From Betaproteobacteria bacterium (GTDB taxonomy: Bacteria > Pseudomonadota > Gammaproteobacteria > Burkholderiales > Casimicrobiaceae): a stretch of DNA of 20,732 nucleotides. Made by a program: the position numbers and the translations under genes. Location of the stretch: NCBI GenBank assembly GCA_005888865.1, contig VBCL01000025.1:828-21559 (forward strand), in the 5' to 3' direction. This document shows, piece by piece, positions 13,879 to 20,732 of the stretch. The notes under the pieces are model-generated. The model worked only from the letters and a program-made list of their open reading frames with translations. It did no database searches and was not told where the DNA came from. Every line of letters begins with the position of its first letter. The first letter of the stretch is position 1.

Positions 13879-14979
13879 ATGGACCTCGACGCCCGCGTCG
13901 AGGCTTGGGCGTCGCTGCAGCTCATCCCGGGGTTATCTACCCGCGCGCTGTTCACGCTGCTGAAAGCGTTTGGGGGGCCGGTCGAGCTTCGCGCCGCTTC
14001 GCGCGAGAGCCTGACGCGCTTCGTGCCGGTCGATCTCGCCGAAGCCATCCGCCGCGGTCCGGACCCGGCGCAACTCGAGCGCACCATGAAATGGCTGGGT
14101 GCGCCCGATCGCTGGCTCATCGCCTGGGACGACACTCATTACCCTGCGGCGCTGCTGACGCTCCCCGATCCGCCGGCCGCGTTCTGTTACGTCGGCCGAC
14201 GCGAGCTTCTCAATCGTCCGACGCTGGCCATCGTCGGCAGTCGGAACGCGACCCCTCAAGGCATCGAACATGCCGAAGCGTTCGCGGCTGCGCTGTCGGA
14301 TGCCGGGCTTACGATCATCAGCGGGCTTGCGCTCGGGATCGACGCCGCAGCGCATCGCGGCGGGCTAGCCGGCGCTTCGAGCAGCATCGCGGTCGTCGGT
14401 ACCGGCCTTGACCGGGTCTATCCGCCCGCAAACCGCGATCTCGCCAAGCGCCTGGCCGAGGAAGGCGGGCTGTTATCGGAGTTCGCGCTGGGCACACCTC
14501 CATTGCCGGCGAACTTCCCGCAGCGTAATCGGATCATCAGCGGGCTCGCGCGGGGCGTGCTGGTGATCGAGGCGACACTGAACAGCGGCTCGCTGATCAC
14601 GGCACGGCTTGCCGCCGATCAGGGACGCGAGGTCTTCGCGATTCCGGGCTCGATCGATTCTCCGTTTTCGAAAGGCAGTCACCGATTGATCCGGGACGGG
14701 GCCAAGCTCGTCGAGACGGCGGTGGACGTGCTCGAGGAGCTCGGACTCGGGGCCCAGGCTCGAACCGAAGCAGGGGCACCGGACCGGCGCGGCAGCCCAG
14801 CGGCAGCGGGCGCGGCCGGCCGCGTGCTGGCGGCCCTGGGTTACGAGCTGGCTGGGATCGACGTGCTCACAGCCCGCACCGGCCTGCCGACGGAAGCCAT
14901 CGCCGCGGCGCTGGTTGAACTCGAGCTCTCCGGGCAGGTCGCACCCCTGCCAGGTGGGAATTACCAGCGCCTGCGCTGA
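13879..14979 (+). CDS. dprA: DNA processing protein DprA (Smf)
   Basis: Binds incoming single-stranded DNA during natural transformation and loads RecA onto it; it is also present in many bacteria not known to be transformable. The 366-residue product has an N-terminal helical region (1-70). A Rossmann-like core follows with GSRNAT (120-125), SGLALGID (148-155), VGTGLDRVYPPAN (173-185), NFPQRNRIISGL (212-223) and SGSLITARLA (236-245). A C-terminal winged-helix domain (about 305-366) ends it. All core motifs are intact. The start is the ATG at 13879; no strong Shine-Dalgarno is seen, so coupling to the LysM gene 12 bases upstream is likely. No other competence gene is in the window. Confidence 0.96.
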   Translation: MDLDARVEAWASLQLIPGLSTRALFTLLKAFGGPVELRAASRESLTRFVPVDLAEAIRRGPDPAQLERTMKWLGAPDRWLIAWDDTHYPAALLTLPDPPAAFCYVGRRELLNRPTLAIVGSRNATPQGIEHAEAFAAALSDAGLTIISGLALGIDAAAHRGGLAGASSSIAVVGTGLDRVYPPANRDLAKRLAEEGGLLSEFALGTPPLPANFPQRNRIISGLARGVLVIEATLNSGSLITARLAADQGREVFAIPGSIDSPFSKGSHRLIRDGAKLVETAVDVLEELGLGAQARTEAGAPDRRGSPAAAGAAGRVLAALGYELAGIDVLTARTGLPTEAIAAALVELELSGQVAPLPGGNYQRLR

Positions 14980-15003
14980 CGAGCCGACACCCGCGTCGCG
15001 GTG

Positions 15004-15028
15004 GGCCGAAGACGTTCCTTGTTCGGCC
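15004..15028. promoter_or_regulatory. 7-bp inverted repeat between dprA and topB
   Basis: GGCCGAA (15004-15010) and TTCGGCC (15022-15028) are exact inverted copies with an 11-base loop. No T-run follows immediately, so it is not a classic terminator. It overlaps the proposed -35 box of topB at 15019-15024 and could be an operator or an attenuating hairpin after dprA. Confidence 0.35.
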
Positions 15029-15047
15029 GGCTGTCCTTGCTTATCAT
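15019..15047 (+). promoter_or_regulatory. Possible promoter of topB
   Basis: TTGTTC at 15019-15024 (3 of 6) and TATCAT at 15042-15047 (5 of 6) are 17 bases apart and end 44 bases before the topB ATG. The -10 is good and the -35 weak. Confidence 0.4.
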
Positions 15048-15091
15048 CTCCCCCTCTTTTACGGGCCGCCCGAAACACCAACTGTCCCCTC

Positions 15092-17836
15092 ATGATCAAG
15101 CGCCTCATCATCGCCGAGAAACCTTCCGTGGCCGCCGACATCGCCCGGGCGCTTGGCGGTTTCTCGCGTCACGACGACTATTTCGAGAGCGACAAGTACG
15201 TGCTGTCGTCGGCGATCGGGCACCTGCTCGAGATCGGCGCGCCCGACGAGGAGGAAGTCAAACGAGGTAAGTGGACATTCACTCACCTTCCGGTGATTCC
15301 ATCCCGGTTCGCGTTGAGACCTCTGGAAAAGACCGAAGCTCGCCTGAAGCTGTTGCTCAGGCTGATGAAGCGTAAGGACGTCACCGAGCTGATCAACGCG
15401 TGCGACGCAGGTCGGGAAGGCGAGCTCATCTTCCGCTACATCGTTCAGTACGCGAAGACGAGCAAGCCGATCAGGCGCCTGTGGTTGCAGTCGATGACGC
15501 AGAACGCGATCCAGGATGGTTTCGCCTCTCTGCGCAAGGACGAGACGATGCGGCCACTCGCGGATGCCGCGGTGTGCCGCTCGGAATCCGACTGGCTCGT
15601 CGGCATCAACGGCACCCGCGCGATGACCGCGTTCAACTCCAAGTCGGGCGGATTTCAGCTCACTACGGTCGGGCGCGTGCAAACCCCGACACTCGCGATC
15701 CTCGTCGAGCGCGAGGCCAAGATCCGCGCCTTCGAGCCGCGCGACTACTGGGAAATCCTCGCCACCTTTCGCGCCGCCGGCGGCGAGTACGACGGCCGCT
15801 GGTTCGACGAGTCGTTTCGCAAGACAGACGACCCGGACTCGCGTGCAGAGCGCCTGTGGGAGGAAGCGAAGGCTCGGGCCGTCGCGGCGAAATGCGAAGG
15901 CCAGCCCGGCACGGTCACCGAAGAGTCGAAGCCGTCGACGCAAAGTCCGCCGCTGCTCTACGACCTCACGAGCCTCCAGCGCGAAGCCAATGGTCGTTTC
16001 GGATTTTCGGCACGCACGACGCTCTCCCTCGCGCAGGCGCTGTACGAACGGCACAAGGTCCTGACCTACCCGCGCACCGATTCGCGCGCGCTGCCCGAGG
16101 ACTACCTGCCGACCGTCAAGGCGACGCTCGAGGCGCTCAAGCAGACCAACGCCTACGGCGTATTCGCCGGTCAGGTGCTGAAGGCGAAGTGGCTCAAGCC
16201 GAACAAGCGCATCTTCGACAACAGCAAGATCTCGGATCACTTCGCGATCATCCCCACGCTGCAGAAGCCCAAGAGCCTGAGCGAAGCCGAGGCGAAGCTC
16301 TACGATCTCGTGGTCAAGCGTTTCCTGGCGATCTTCTATCCGGCCGCGGAATACCTGCTGACGACCCGCATTACCCGCGTGGCCGGCGAACCCTTCAAGA
16401 CCGAAGGCAAGGTGCTGGTGAGTCCGGGCTGGCTCGCGGTGTACGGCAAGGAAGCGCAATCCACCGACGAGCCGATGCTGGCCAAGGTCCTGCCCAACGA
16501 GAAGGTGGCCACCGAGGAGATCCGCGTCGTCGCCAACCAAACCAAGCCACCCGCGCGGTTCAACGAAGCTACGCTGCTCTCCGCGATGGAGGGTGCGGGC
16601 AAGACGATCGAGGATGACGAGCTGCGCGAAGCGATGCGGGAGAAGGGGCTCGGCACGCCCGCCACGCGCGCCCAGATCATCGAGGGTCTGATCCACGAGA
16701 AGTATGTCCTTCGCGACGGGCGCGAGCTCACGCCAACCGCGAAAGCGTTCTCCTTGATGACGCTCCTGCACGGTCTCGGCGTACCCGAGCTCTTCTCGCC
16801 GGAGCTCACCGCGGAATGGGAGTTCAAGCTCGCGCAGATGGAGCACGGCGCGCTCAAGCGTGAGCAGTTCATGCGCGAGATCGTCCGCATGACCAAGCAC
16901 ATCGTAGCCCAGGCGAAGCATCACGAAAGCGACACGATCGCCGGTGATTTCGCCGAACTCTCCGCGCGCTGTCCCAAGTGCGGCGGCGAGGTTCACGAGA
17001 ACTACAAGAAGTTCCAATGTCAGTCGTGCGACTTCGGGTTCTGGAAGATCGTTGCCGGCCGGCAGCTGGAGATTCCCGAGGCGGAAGCGCTGCTCACCGA
17101 CCGGGCAGTCGGTCCGCTCGAAGGCTTTCGCAGCAAGCTCGGGCGGCCGTTCGCCGCGCGCCTGAAGCTCACCGACGCGAACGAAGTGCAATTCGATTTC
17201 GGCGACGGCGGCGATGGCGGGTCGGGGGCCGAGGCGCCGGACTTCAGCGGGCAGGAGCCGCTCGGCGTCTGCCCCAAGTGTGGCGGCCGGGTGTTCGAGC
17301 TACCCGCGGCTTACGTGTGCGAACGTGCCGTCGGACCGGAGAAAAGCTGTGACTTCCGCTCAGGACGCGTGATCCTTCAGCGTCCGATCGAGCGCGCCGA
17401 TATGCAGAAGCTGCTCTCCTCGGGCAAGACCGATCTGCTGCCCTTCGTCTCGGCGCGAACGCGACGCCCCTTTTCGGCTTACCTCGTGCGCCAGCCTGAC
17501 GGCAAGATCGGCTTCGAGTTCGAGGCGAAGGAGGGCGGCAAGGGTCGCGGCGCAAAGTCCGCACGCGGTACACCTGCGCTGCGCGTGCTCGGTCCGCATC
17601 CGAAGGACAAGCAGCCGGTGGAATTGCATTCCGGCCGCTACGGCCCCTATGTGAAGCACGGCGGGATCAATGCCACGCTACCCGACCGAGATCGCATCGA
17701 TGCGGTCACGCTGGGTGAAGCGGTCGAGCTGCTTGCAGCCAAGTCCGGCAAGACCAAGAGCGCCCGACCCGGCAAGTTCGCCGCGAAGGCGGCCAAGCCC
17801 GGCCCCAAGCCGACACAGCGCAAGCGCGCCGCGTAG
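15092..17836 (+). CDS. topB: DNA topoisomerase III (type IA) with C-terminal zinc ribbons
   Basis: Type IA topoisomerase that cuts one DNA strand through a tyrosine and decatenates or relaxes DNA. The 914-residue product starts with the TopB-type Toprim motif IIAEKPSVAADIA (6-18, catalytic E9) and has the acidic CDAGREGELIF (104-114). The active-site tyrosine is Y326 in TYPRTDS, and GLGTPATRAQII (519-530) is the conserved type IA helix. After the core come two cysteine clusters, CPKC/CQSC (627-646) and CPKC/C/C (727-753), then GRYGPYVKHGG (848-858), a module typical of TopA C-termini, and a Lys/Arg-rich tail (885-914). E. coli TopB (about 650 residues) has no such extension. The ATG at 15092 is chosen because it starts the family N-terminus; an in-frame upstream ATG at 14915 lies inside dprA. 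No Shine-Dalgarno is evident. Confidence 0.93.
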   Translation: MIKRLIIAEKPSVAADIARALGGFSRHDDYFESDKYVLSSAIGHLLEIGAPDEEEVKRGKWTFTHLPVIPSRFALRPLEKTEARLKLLLRLMKRKDVTELINACDAGREGELIFRYIVQYAKTSKPIRRLWLQSMTQNAIQDGFASLRKDETMRPLADAAVCRSESDWLVGINGTRAMTAFNSKSGGFQLTTVGRVQTPTLAILVEREAKIRAFEPRDYWEILATFRAAGGEYDGRWFDESFRKTDDPDSRAERLWEEAKARAVAAKCEGQPGTVTEESKPSTQSPPLLYDLTSLQREANGRFGFSARTTLSLAQALYERHKVLTYPRTDSRALPEDYLPTVKATLEALKQTNAYGVFAGQVLKAKWLKPNKRIFDNSKISDHFAIIPTLQKPKSLSEAEAKLYDLVVKRFLAIFYPAAEYLLTTRITRVAGEPFKTEGKVLVSPGWLAVYGKEAQSTDEPMLAKVLPNEKVATEEIRVVANQTKPPARFNEATLLSAMEGAGKTIEDDELREAMREKGLGTPATRAQIIEGLIHEKYVLRDGRELTPTAKAFSLMTLLHGLGVPELFSPELTAEWEFKLAQMEHGALKREQFMREIVRMTKHIVAQAKHHESDTIAGDFAELSARCPKCGGEVHENYKKFQCQSCDFGFWKIVAGRQLEIPEAEALLTDRAVGPLEGFRSKLGRPFAARLKLTDANEVQFDFGDGGDGGSGAEAPDFSGQEPLGVCPKCGGRVFELPAAYVCERAVGPEKSCDFRSGRVILQRPIERADMQKLLSSGKTDLLPFVSARTRRPFSAYLVRQPDGKIGFEFEAKEGGKGRGAKSARGTPALRVLGPHPKDKQPVELHSGRYGPYVKHGGINATLPDRDRIDAVTLGEAVELLAAKSGKTKSARPGKFAAKAAKPGPKPTQRKRAA

Positions 17837-17847
17837 CGAGCGAGAAA

Positions 17848-17905
17848 CCCGCGGGAGCGAGCGGGGTGAAGCGAGCGAGCCGGTGCCCGCGGAAGCGAGT
17901 GGGGT
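17848..17905. repeat. Two imperfect 20-base direct repeats after topB
   Basis: CCCGCGGGAGCGAGCGGGGT (17848-17867) and CCCGCGGAAGCGAGTGGGGT (17886-17905) match at 18 of 20 positions with a 38-base period. They are set in a 128-base noncoding stretch full of GAGCGAGC-like words. A third, poorer partial copy starts near 17914. The stretch lies between the convergent topB and aldehyde dehydrogenase genes. Confidence 0.6.
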
Positions 17906-17926
17906 ACCGAGCACCCGCGGGCGCCG
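17881..17926. terminator. Long GC-rich hairpin between convergent topB and aldehyde dehydrogenase genes
   Basis: CGGTGCCCGCGG (17881-17892) pairs with CCGCGGGCGCCG (17915-17926); 11 of 12 pairs are Watson-Crick and the other is G-T, around a 22-base loop. No T-run follows on either strand, so it would be a hairpin barrier or an RNA 3'-end stabiliser rather than a standard intrinsic terminator. Confidence 0.4.
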
Positions 17927-17964
17927 CGAGCGAACGCGACGGCATCGCATCGCGCGCCTGCGGA

Positions 17965-19434
17965 TTACACTTCGCCGAACCTGATCCCCTGCGCCAGCGG
18001 CAGCTCGCGGCTCCAGTTGATGGTGGTCGTCTGGCGGCGCATGTACGCCTGCCACGCGTCGGATCCGGCCTCTCGCCCGCCGCCCGTTTCCTTCTCGCCG
18101 CCGAACGCGCCGCCGATTTCCGCACCCGAAGTGCCGATGTTGACGTTGGCGATGCCGCAGTCGCTGCCCGAGGCCGACAGAAACGCTTCGGCGTTGCGCA
18201 CGCTGCCCGTGAAGATCGACGAAGAAAGCCCCTGCGGCACGCCGTTCTGCAGCGCGATCGCCTCGGAAAGCTCGCGATAGCGGATCACGTAGAGAATGGG
18301 CGCGAAGGTCTCGCGCTGCACGATCGGCCACTCGTTGCGTGCGTTCACGATGATGGTCGGCTCGACAAAGAAGCCTCGGCCGTCCCGCACGGTTCCACCA
18401 CAGGCAAGCTCGCCGCCCGAAGCAAGCGCCTCCTCAACGGCTCGCCGGTAGCCCGCCACCGCCGCGGCATCGATGAGCGGGCCCATCAGCGTCGATGCCT
18501 CGAGCGGGTCTCCGATCCGCACCTGCGCATAAGCCTCTCGAAGACGCCGCACGAGCACCGGTTCGATCGACTCGTGCACGATGACCCGGCGCGTGGTCGT
18601 GCAGCGCTGGCCGGCGGTCCCGACGGCGCCGAAGACCACCGCCGGAACCACGAGGTCGAGGTCTGCGTCTTCCGCGACGATGATCGCGTTATTGCCCGAG
18701 CACTCGAGAAGCGTGCGTCCGAACCGTCCCGCGACCGTCCCGGCGATCTGGTGACCGACCGCCGACGAGCCGGTGAACGAGACGAGCGCCACCCGTGGAT
18801 CGCTGGCAAGCCGCGCCGCCGCCTCGCGACCCGCATCGATCAGAAGCGTGAAGATCGCGGGCAGCTCGAGCTCGGCCATGATCCGATTGCACAGATTTTG
18901 AACAGCAATCGCGGCCAGCGGCGTCTTGGGGGAAGGTTTCCATACGGTGGCGTTGCCGCAGATCGCGGAGAGCAGCGCGTTCCACGCCCATACCGCGACC
19001 GGGAAGTTAAACGCCGTGATCACGCCCACCACGCCGAGGGGATGCCATTGCTCGTACATCCGGTGCGCAGGCCGCTCCGAATGCATCGTCTTGCCGTAGA
19101 GCATGCGCGACTGCCCGACGGCGAAGTCGGCGATATCGACCATCTCCTGGACTTCGCCGTCACCCTCGGCCTTGATCTTGCCGTTCTCGAGGGCGATGAG
19201 CGTGCCGAGCGCATCCTTGTGCTCGCGCAGGAGCAGGCCCAGGCGGCGCACCGCTTCGCCGCGCTTAGGCGCGGGTACGTCGCGCCAGGCGTGCGCAGCG
19301 GCAGCCGCGCTGCCGAGCACGACTTCGCAGTCGGCTGCGGTCGCGGTCGCGACGCTGGCGATCGGCGATTCGTCGCTGGGACTGACCGACGCGAGATTCG
19401 GTCCGCCGCCGCGCCACGGCGCAGGCGCCGGCAT
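17965..19434 (-). CDS. ALDH7-family aldehyde dehydrogenase, 5' end apparently frameshifted
   Basis: NAD(P)-dependent aldehyde dehydrogenase of the antiquitin (ALDH7) group, whose bacterial members oxidise 2-aminoadipate semialdehyde in lysine breakdown (AmaB type). Numbered from the ATG ending at 19434 (489 residues): ITAFNFPVAVWAWNAL (139-154), the catalytic glutamate E244 in LLECSGNNAIIV, and the nucleophile C278 in GTAGQRCTTTRR; NNAIIV and GTAGQRCTTTRR are ALDH7 hallmarks. The usual motif at E244 is ELGGNN or ELSGNN, so the Cys after it is unusual. The family N-terminus (a stretch like LLASLGLEAQNAGA) exists 20 residues further up but in another frame (19418-19486). Either the gene has a small indel there, or translation starts at the ATG used here and the protein lacks about 20 residues. 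It lies downstream of gyrB on the same strand. The substrate is inferred from family only. Confidence 0.85.
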   Translation of the reverse strand: MPAPAPWRGGGPNLASVSPSDESPIASVATATAADCEVVLGSAAAAAHAWRDVPAPKRGEAVRRLGLLLREHKDALGTLIALENGKIKAEGDGEVQEMVDIADFAVGQSRMLYGKTMHSERPAHRMYEQWHPLGVVGVITAFNFPVAVWAWNALLSAICGNATVWKPSPKTPLAAIAVQNLCNRIMAELELPAIFTLLIDAGREAAARLASDPRVALVSFTGSSAVGHQIAGTVAGRFGRTLLECSGNNAIIVAEDADLDLVVPAVVFGAVGTAGQRCTTTRRVIVHESIEPVLVRRLREAYAQVRIGDPLEASTLMGPLIDAAAVAGYRRAVEEALASGGELACGGTVRDGRGFFVEPTIIVNARNEWPIVQRETFAPILYVIRYRELSEAIALQNGVPQGLSSSIFTGSVRNAEAFLSASGSDCGIANVNIGTSGAEIGGAFGGEKETGGGREAGSDAWQAYMRRQTTTINWSRELPLAQGIRFGEV

Positions 19435-19486
19435 TCTGTGCCTCGAGGCCAAGGCTCGCCAGCAGCGCGCTTCGATCCTTGCTCAT
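19418..19486 (-). other. Out-of-frame N-terminal segment of the aldehyde dehydrogenase
   Basis: The ATG ending at 19486 opens a frame reading MSKDRSALLASLGLEAQNAG, which resembles ALDH7 N-termini. It then loses similarity near 19418-19426, where the other frame takes up the family sequence (PWRGGGPNL, ASVSP). The frames differ by one base, consistent with loss of two (or five) bases or gain of one. Restoring the frame would give a full-length protein of about 510 residues starting 42 bases after the gyrB stop. Confidence 0.6.
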
Positions 19487-19528
19487 CGCCGCCGTGTGCG
19501 GAGCGCGAGCGCCGGTCCGCGCGGGTCC

Positions 19529-20732
19529 TCAGACGTCGAGGTTGCGTACGCCCAGTGCATTCGATTCGATGAACGCGCGACGCGGCTCGACCTGCTCGCC
19601 CATGAGCGTCGAGAAGATTTCCTCGGAGGCCACGGCGTCTTCGATCCGGACGCGGAGGAGCCTCCGGGCCCCCGGGTCCATCGTGGTTTCCCACAACTGT
19701 GCCGGATTCATCTCCCCCAGACCCTTGTAACGCTGGATTGCGATGCTCGAGCGCGCCTCGGCGAGCAGCCAGTCGAGCGCTTCCTTGAACGACTTGACCG
19801 CCTGCTGCTTGTCACCGCGTTTGATCACCGCGCCCGGCTGGATCAAATCCTGCAGAACGTCGGCCGCCGCCTGGATCTGGGCGCCATCACCGCTCGCCAG
19901 GAAATCGCCGTCCAGCGCGGTCACATGCGGGGTTCCGTGATGCGTTCGCACGATCGTGAGCCGGCGGGTTTCCGCCGCCGCGTCGTACCGCGCCTCGACG
20001 CGCAGCTCCGGATCGGCAATCGCATCCTGCAAAGCCTGTGCACTGCGCGTGGCTGCGGCCTCGGTGCCGAGCTCCACGCGCACACCTCCGAGCATCGCGT
20101 AGAGCGCAGACGGATCGATGAGACGCGCAAGGCGCTCTACCACCGCCTCGGCCAGAAGATACTCGCGCGCCACGTTCTCGAAGGTCTGCGCCGCAAGGGG
20201 CGGCGCATTCACGCCGGGTGTGAGCTCGGCGCCGTTCAGCGCGACTTTGAGCAGGTGACCCTTGAGCTCATGGTCATCCTTCAGATAGTGCTCCTGCTTG
20301 CCCTGCTTCGCCTTGTAGAGGGGCGGCTGGGCGATGTAGATGTGACCGCGCTCGACCAGCTCCGGCATCTGCCGATAGAAGAAGGTGAGCAGAAGCGTGC
20401 GGATGTGCGAGCCGTCCACATCGGCGTCGGTCATGATGATGATGCGGTGATAACGAAGCTTGGCGATATCGAAAGCGTCCTTGTCGTCCTTGTCGACGCC
20501 GACCTTGCCAAAACCCGCGCCCAACGCGGTGATCAGCGTCACGATTTCCTGGGAGGCGATCAGCTTGTCGAAACGCGCGCGCTCGACGTTGAGGATCTTG
20601 CCGCGCAGCGGCAGGATCGCCTGGAACTTGCGATCGCGGCCCTGCTTGGCCGAGCCTCCCGCGGAGTCGCCTTCGACCAGGTACAGCTCACAGAGCGCCG
20701 GGTCGCGCTCCTGGCAATCGGCGAGCTTGCCG
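19529..20732 (-). CDS. gyrB: DNA gyrase subunit B (N-terminal part beyond window)
   Basis: ATPase subunit of DNA gyrase, which introduces negative supercoils. Only the last 400 residues are visible: most of the Toprim domain onward. They begin just before EGDSAGGSAKQGRDR (visible residues 20-34), which holds the catalytic glutamate and the quinolone-pocket region. PLRGKILNVE (41-50), the metal-binding DADVDG (102-107) and, near the end, the C-terminal signature QRYKGLGEMNPAQLWETTMDP follow. The distance from EGDSAGG to the C-terminus (about 380 residues) equals that of E. coli GyrB and includes the large insertion absent from ParE, which is why GyrB is preferred. The stop is at 19529. In betaproteobacteria gyrB commonly follows dnaA-dnaN at the origin, which would lie beyond the right edge. 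Confidence 0.96.
   Translation of the reverse strand, partial: GKLADCQERDPALCELYLVEGDSAGGSAKQGRDRKFQAILPLRGKILNVERARFDKLIASQEIVTLITALGAGFGKVGVDKDDKDAFDIAKLRYHRIIIMTDADVDGSHIRTLLLTFFYRQMPELVERGHIYIAQPPLYKAKQGKQEHYLKDDHELKGHLLKVALNGAELTPGVNAPPLAAQTFENVAREYLLAEAVVERLARLIDPSALYAMLGGVRVELGTEAAATRSAQALQDAIADPELRVEARYDAAAETRRLTIVRTHHGTPHVTALDGDFLASGDGAQIQAAADVLQDLIQPGAVIKRGDKQQAVKSFKEALDWLLAEARSSIAIQRYKGLGEMNPAQLWETTMDPGARRLLRVRIEDAVASEEIFSTLMGEQVEPRRAFIESNALGVRNLDV

Noticed and set aside
14915..15091. N-terminal extension of the topoisomerase from an ATG inside dprA
   Set aside because: The family N-terminus begins at the ATG at 15092; the added 59 residues overlap dprA and are Cys/Ser/Pro-rich without similarity.
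15059..17191. 710-residue open frame on the minus strand opposite topB
   Set aside because: Antisense to a well-supported topoisomerase; composition (Arg, Leu, Glu, Val from reversed codons) and lack of any motif mark it as a shadow.
1..20732. Search for CRISPR arrays, tRNA/rRNA genes, insertion sequences, phage or defence genes
   Set aside because: None seen; all sizeable frames with supporting motifs are core housekeeping or regulatory genes, and gaps are too short to hide more.

Overview
The window is ordinary core chromosome from a GC-rich betaproteobacterium. The gene content and order (rsmD-coaD, ftsY, rpoH, def-fmt-htpX-rsmB-DUF4390-ntrYX, LysM-dprA-topB, gyrB) resemble Burkholderiales/Nitrosomonadales-type genomes as I know them; the exact order or genus cannot be fixed from sequence alone. 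Nearly every base is coding, intergenic gaps are short, and there is no tRNA, rRNA, CRISPR array, transposase, phage gene or defence locus. gyrB at the right edge suggests, by inference, that dnaA/dnaN and the replication origin could lie just outside the window.

Layout. Bases 1-876 (minus): coaD (cut by the window edge) and rsmD, read away from ftsY. Bases 932-2898 (plus): ftsY and the heat-shock sigma factor gene rpoH. Between them lies a perfect CIRCE operator (HrcA site) overlapping a plausible promoter, and the ftsE/ftsX genes that separate these two genes in enterobacteria are absent. A strong hairpin terminator at 2924-2953 closes this side. Bases 2976-12638 (minus) are one long, tightly spaced run read def, fmt, htpX, rsmB, a DUF4390 protein, ntrY-like kinase, ntrX-like regulator, kup. 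It combines N-terminal formyl-methionine handling, membrane protein quality control, rRNA methylation and a membrane two-component system translationally coupled to a potassium transporter. Bases 12751-17836 (plus) are a LysM protein, dprA and a topoisomerase III. Bases 17965-20732 (minus) are an ALDH7-family aldehyde dehydrogenase downstream of gyrB (cut by the window edge).

Points worth attention: the perfect CIRCE element on rpoH; an NtrX homologue that keeps its receiver and DNA-binding domains but has lost the Walker A lysine, the Walker B aspartate and the whole GAFTGA region; two gene starts (ntrY and the aldehyde dehydrogenase) that look interrupted by a small indel; a topoisomerase III carrying TopA-like C-terminal zinc ribbons and tail; and several inverted repeats in the short intergenic gaps. 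I found no novel multi-gene system; the unusual features are regulatory and protein-level variations in housekeeping genes.
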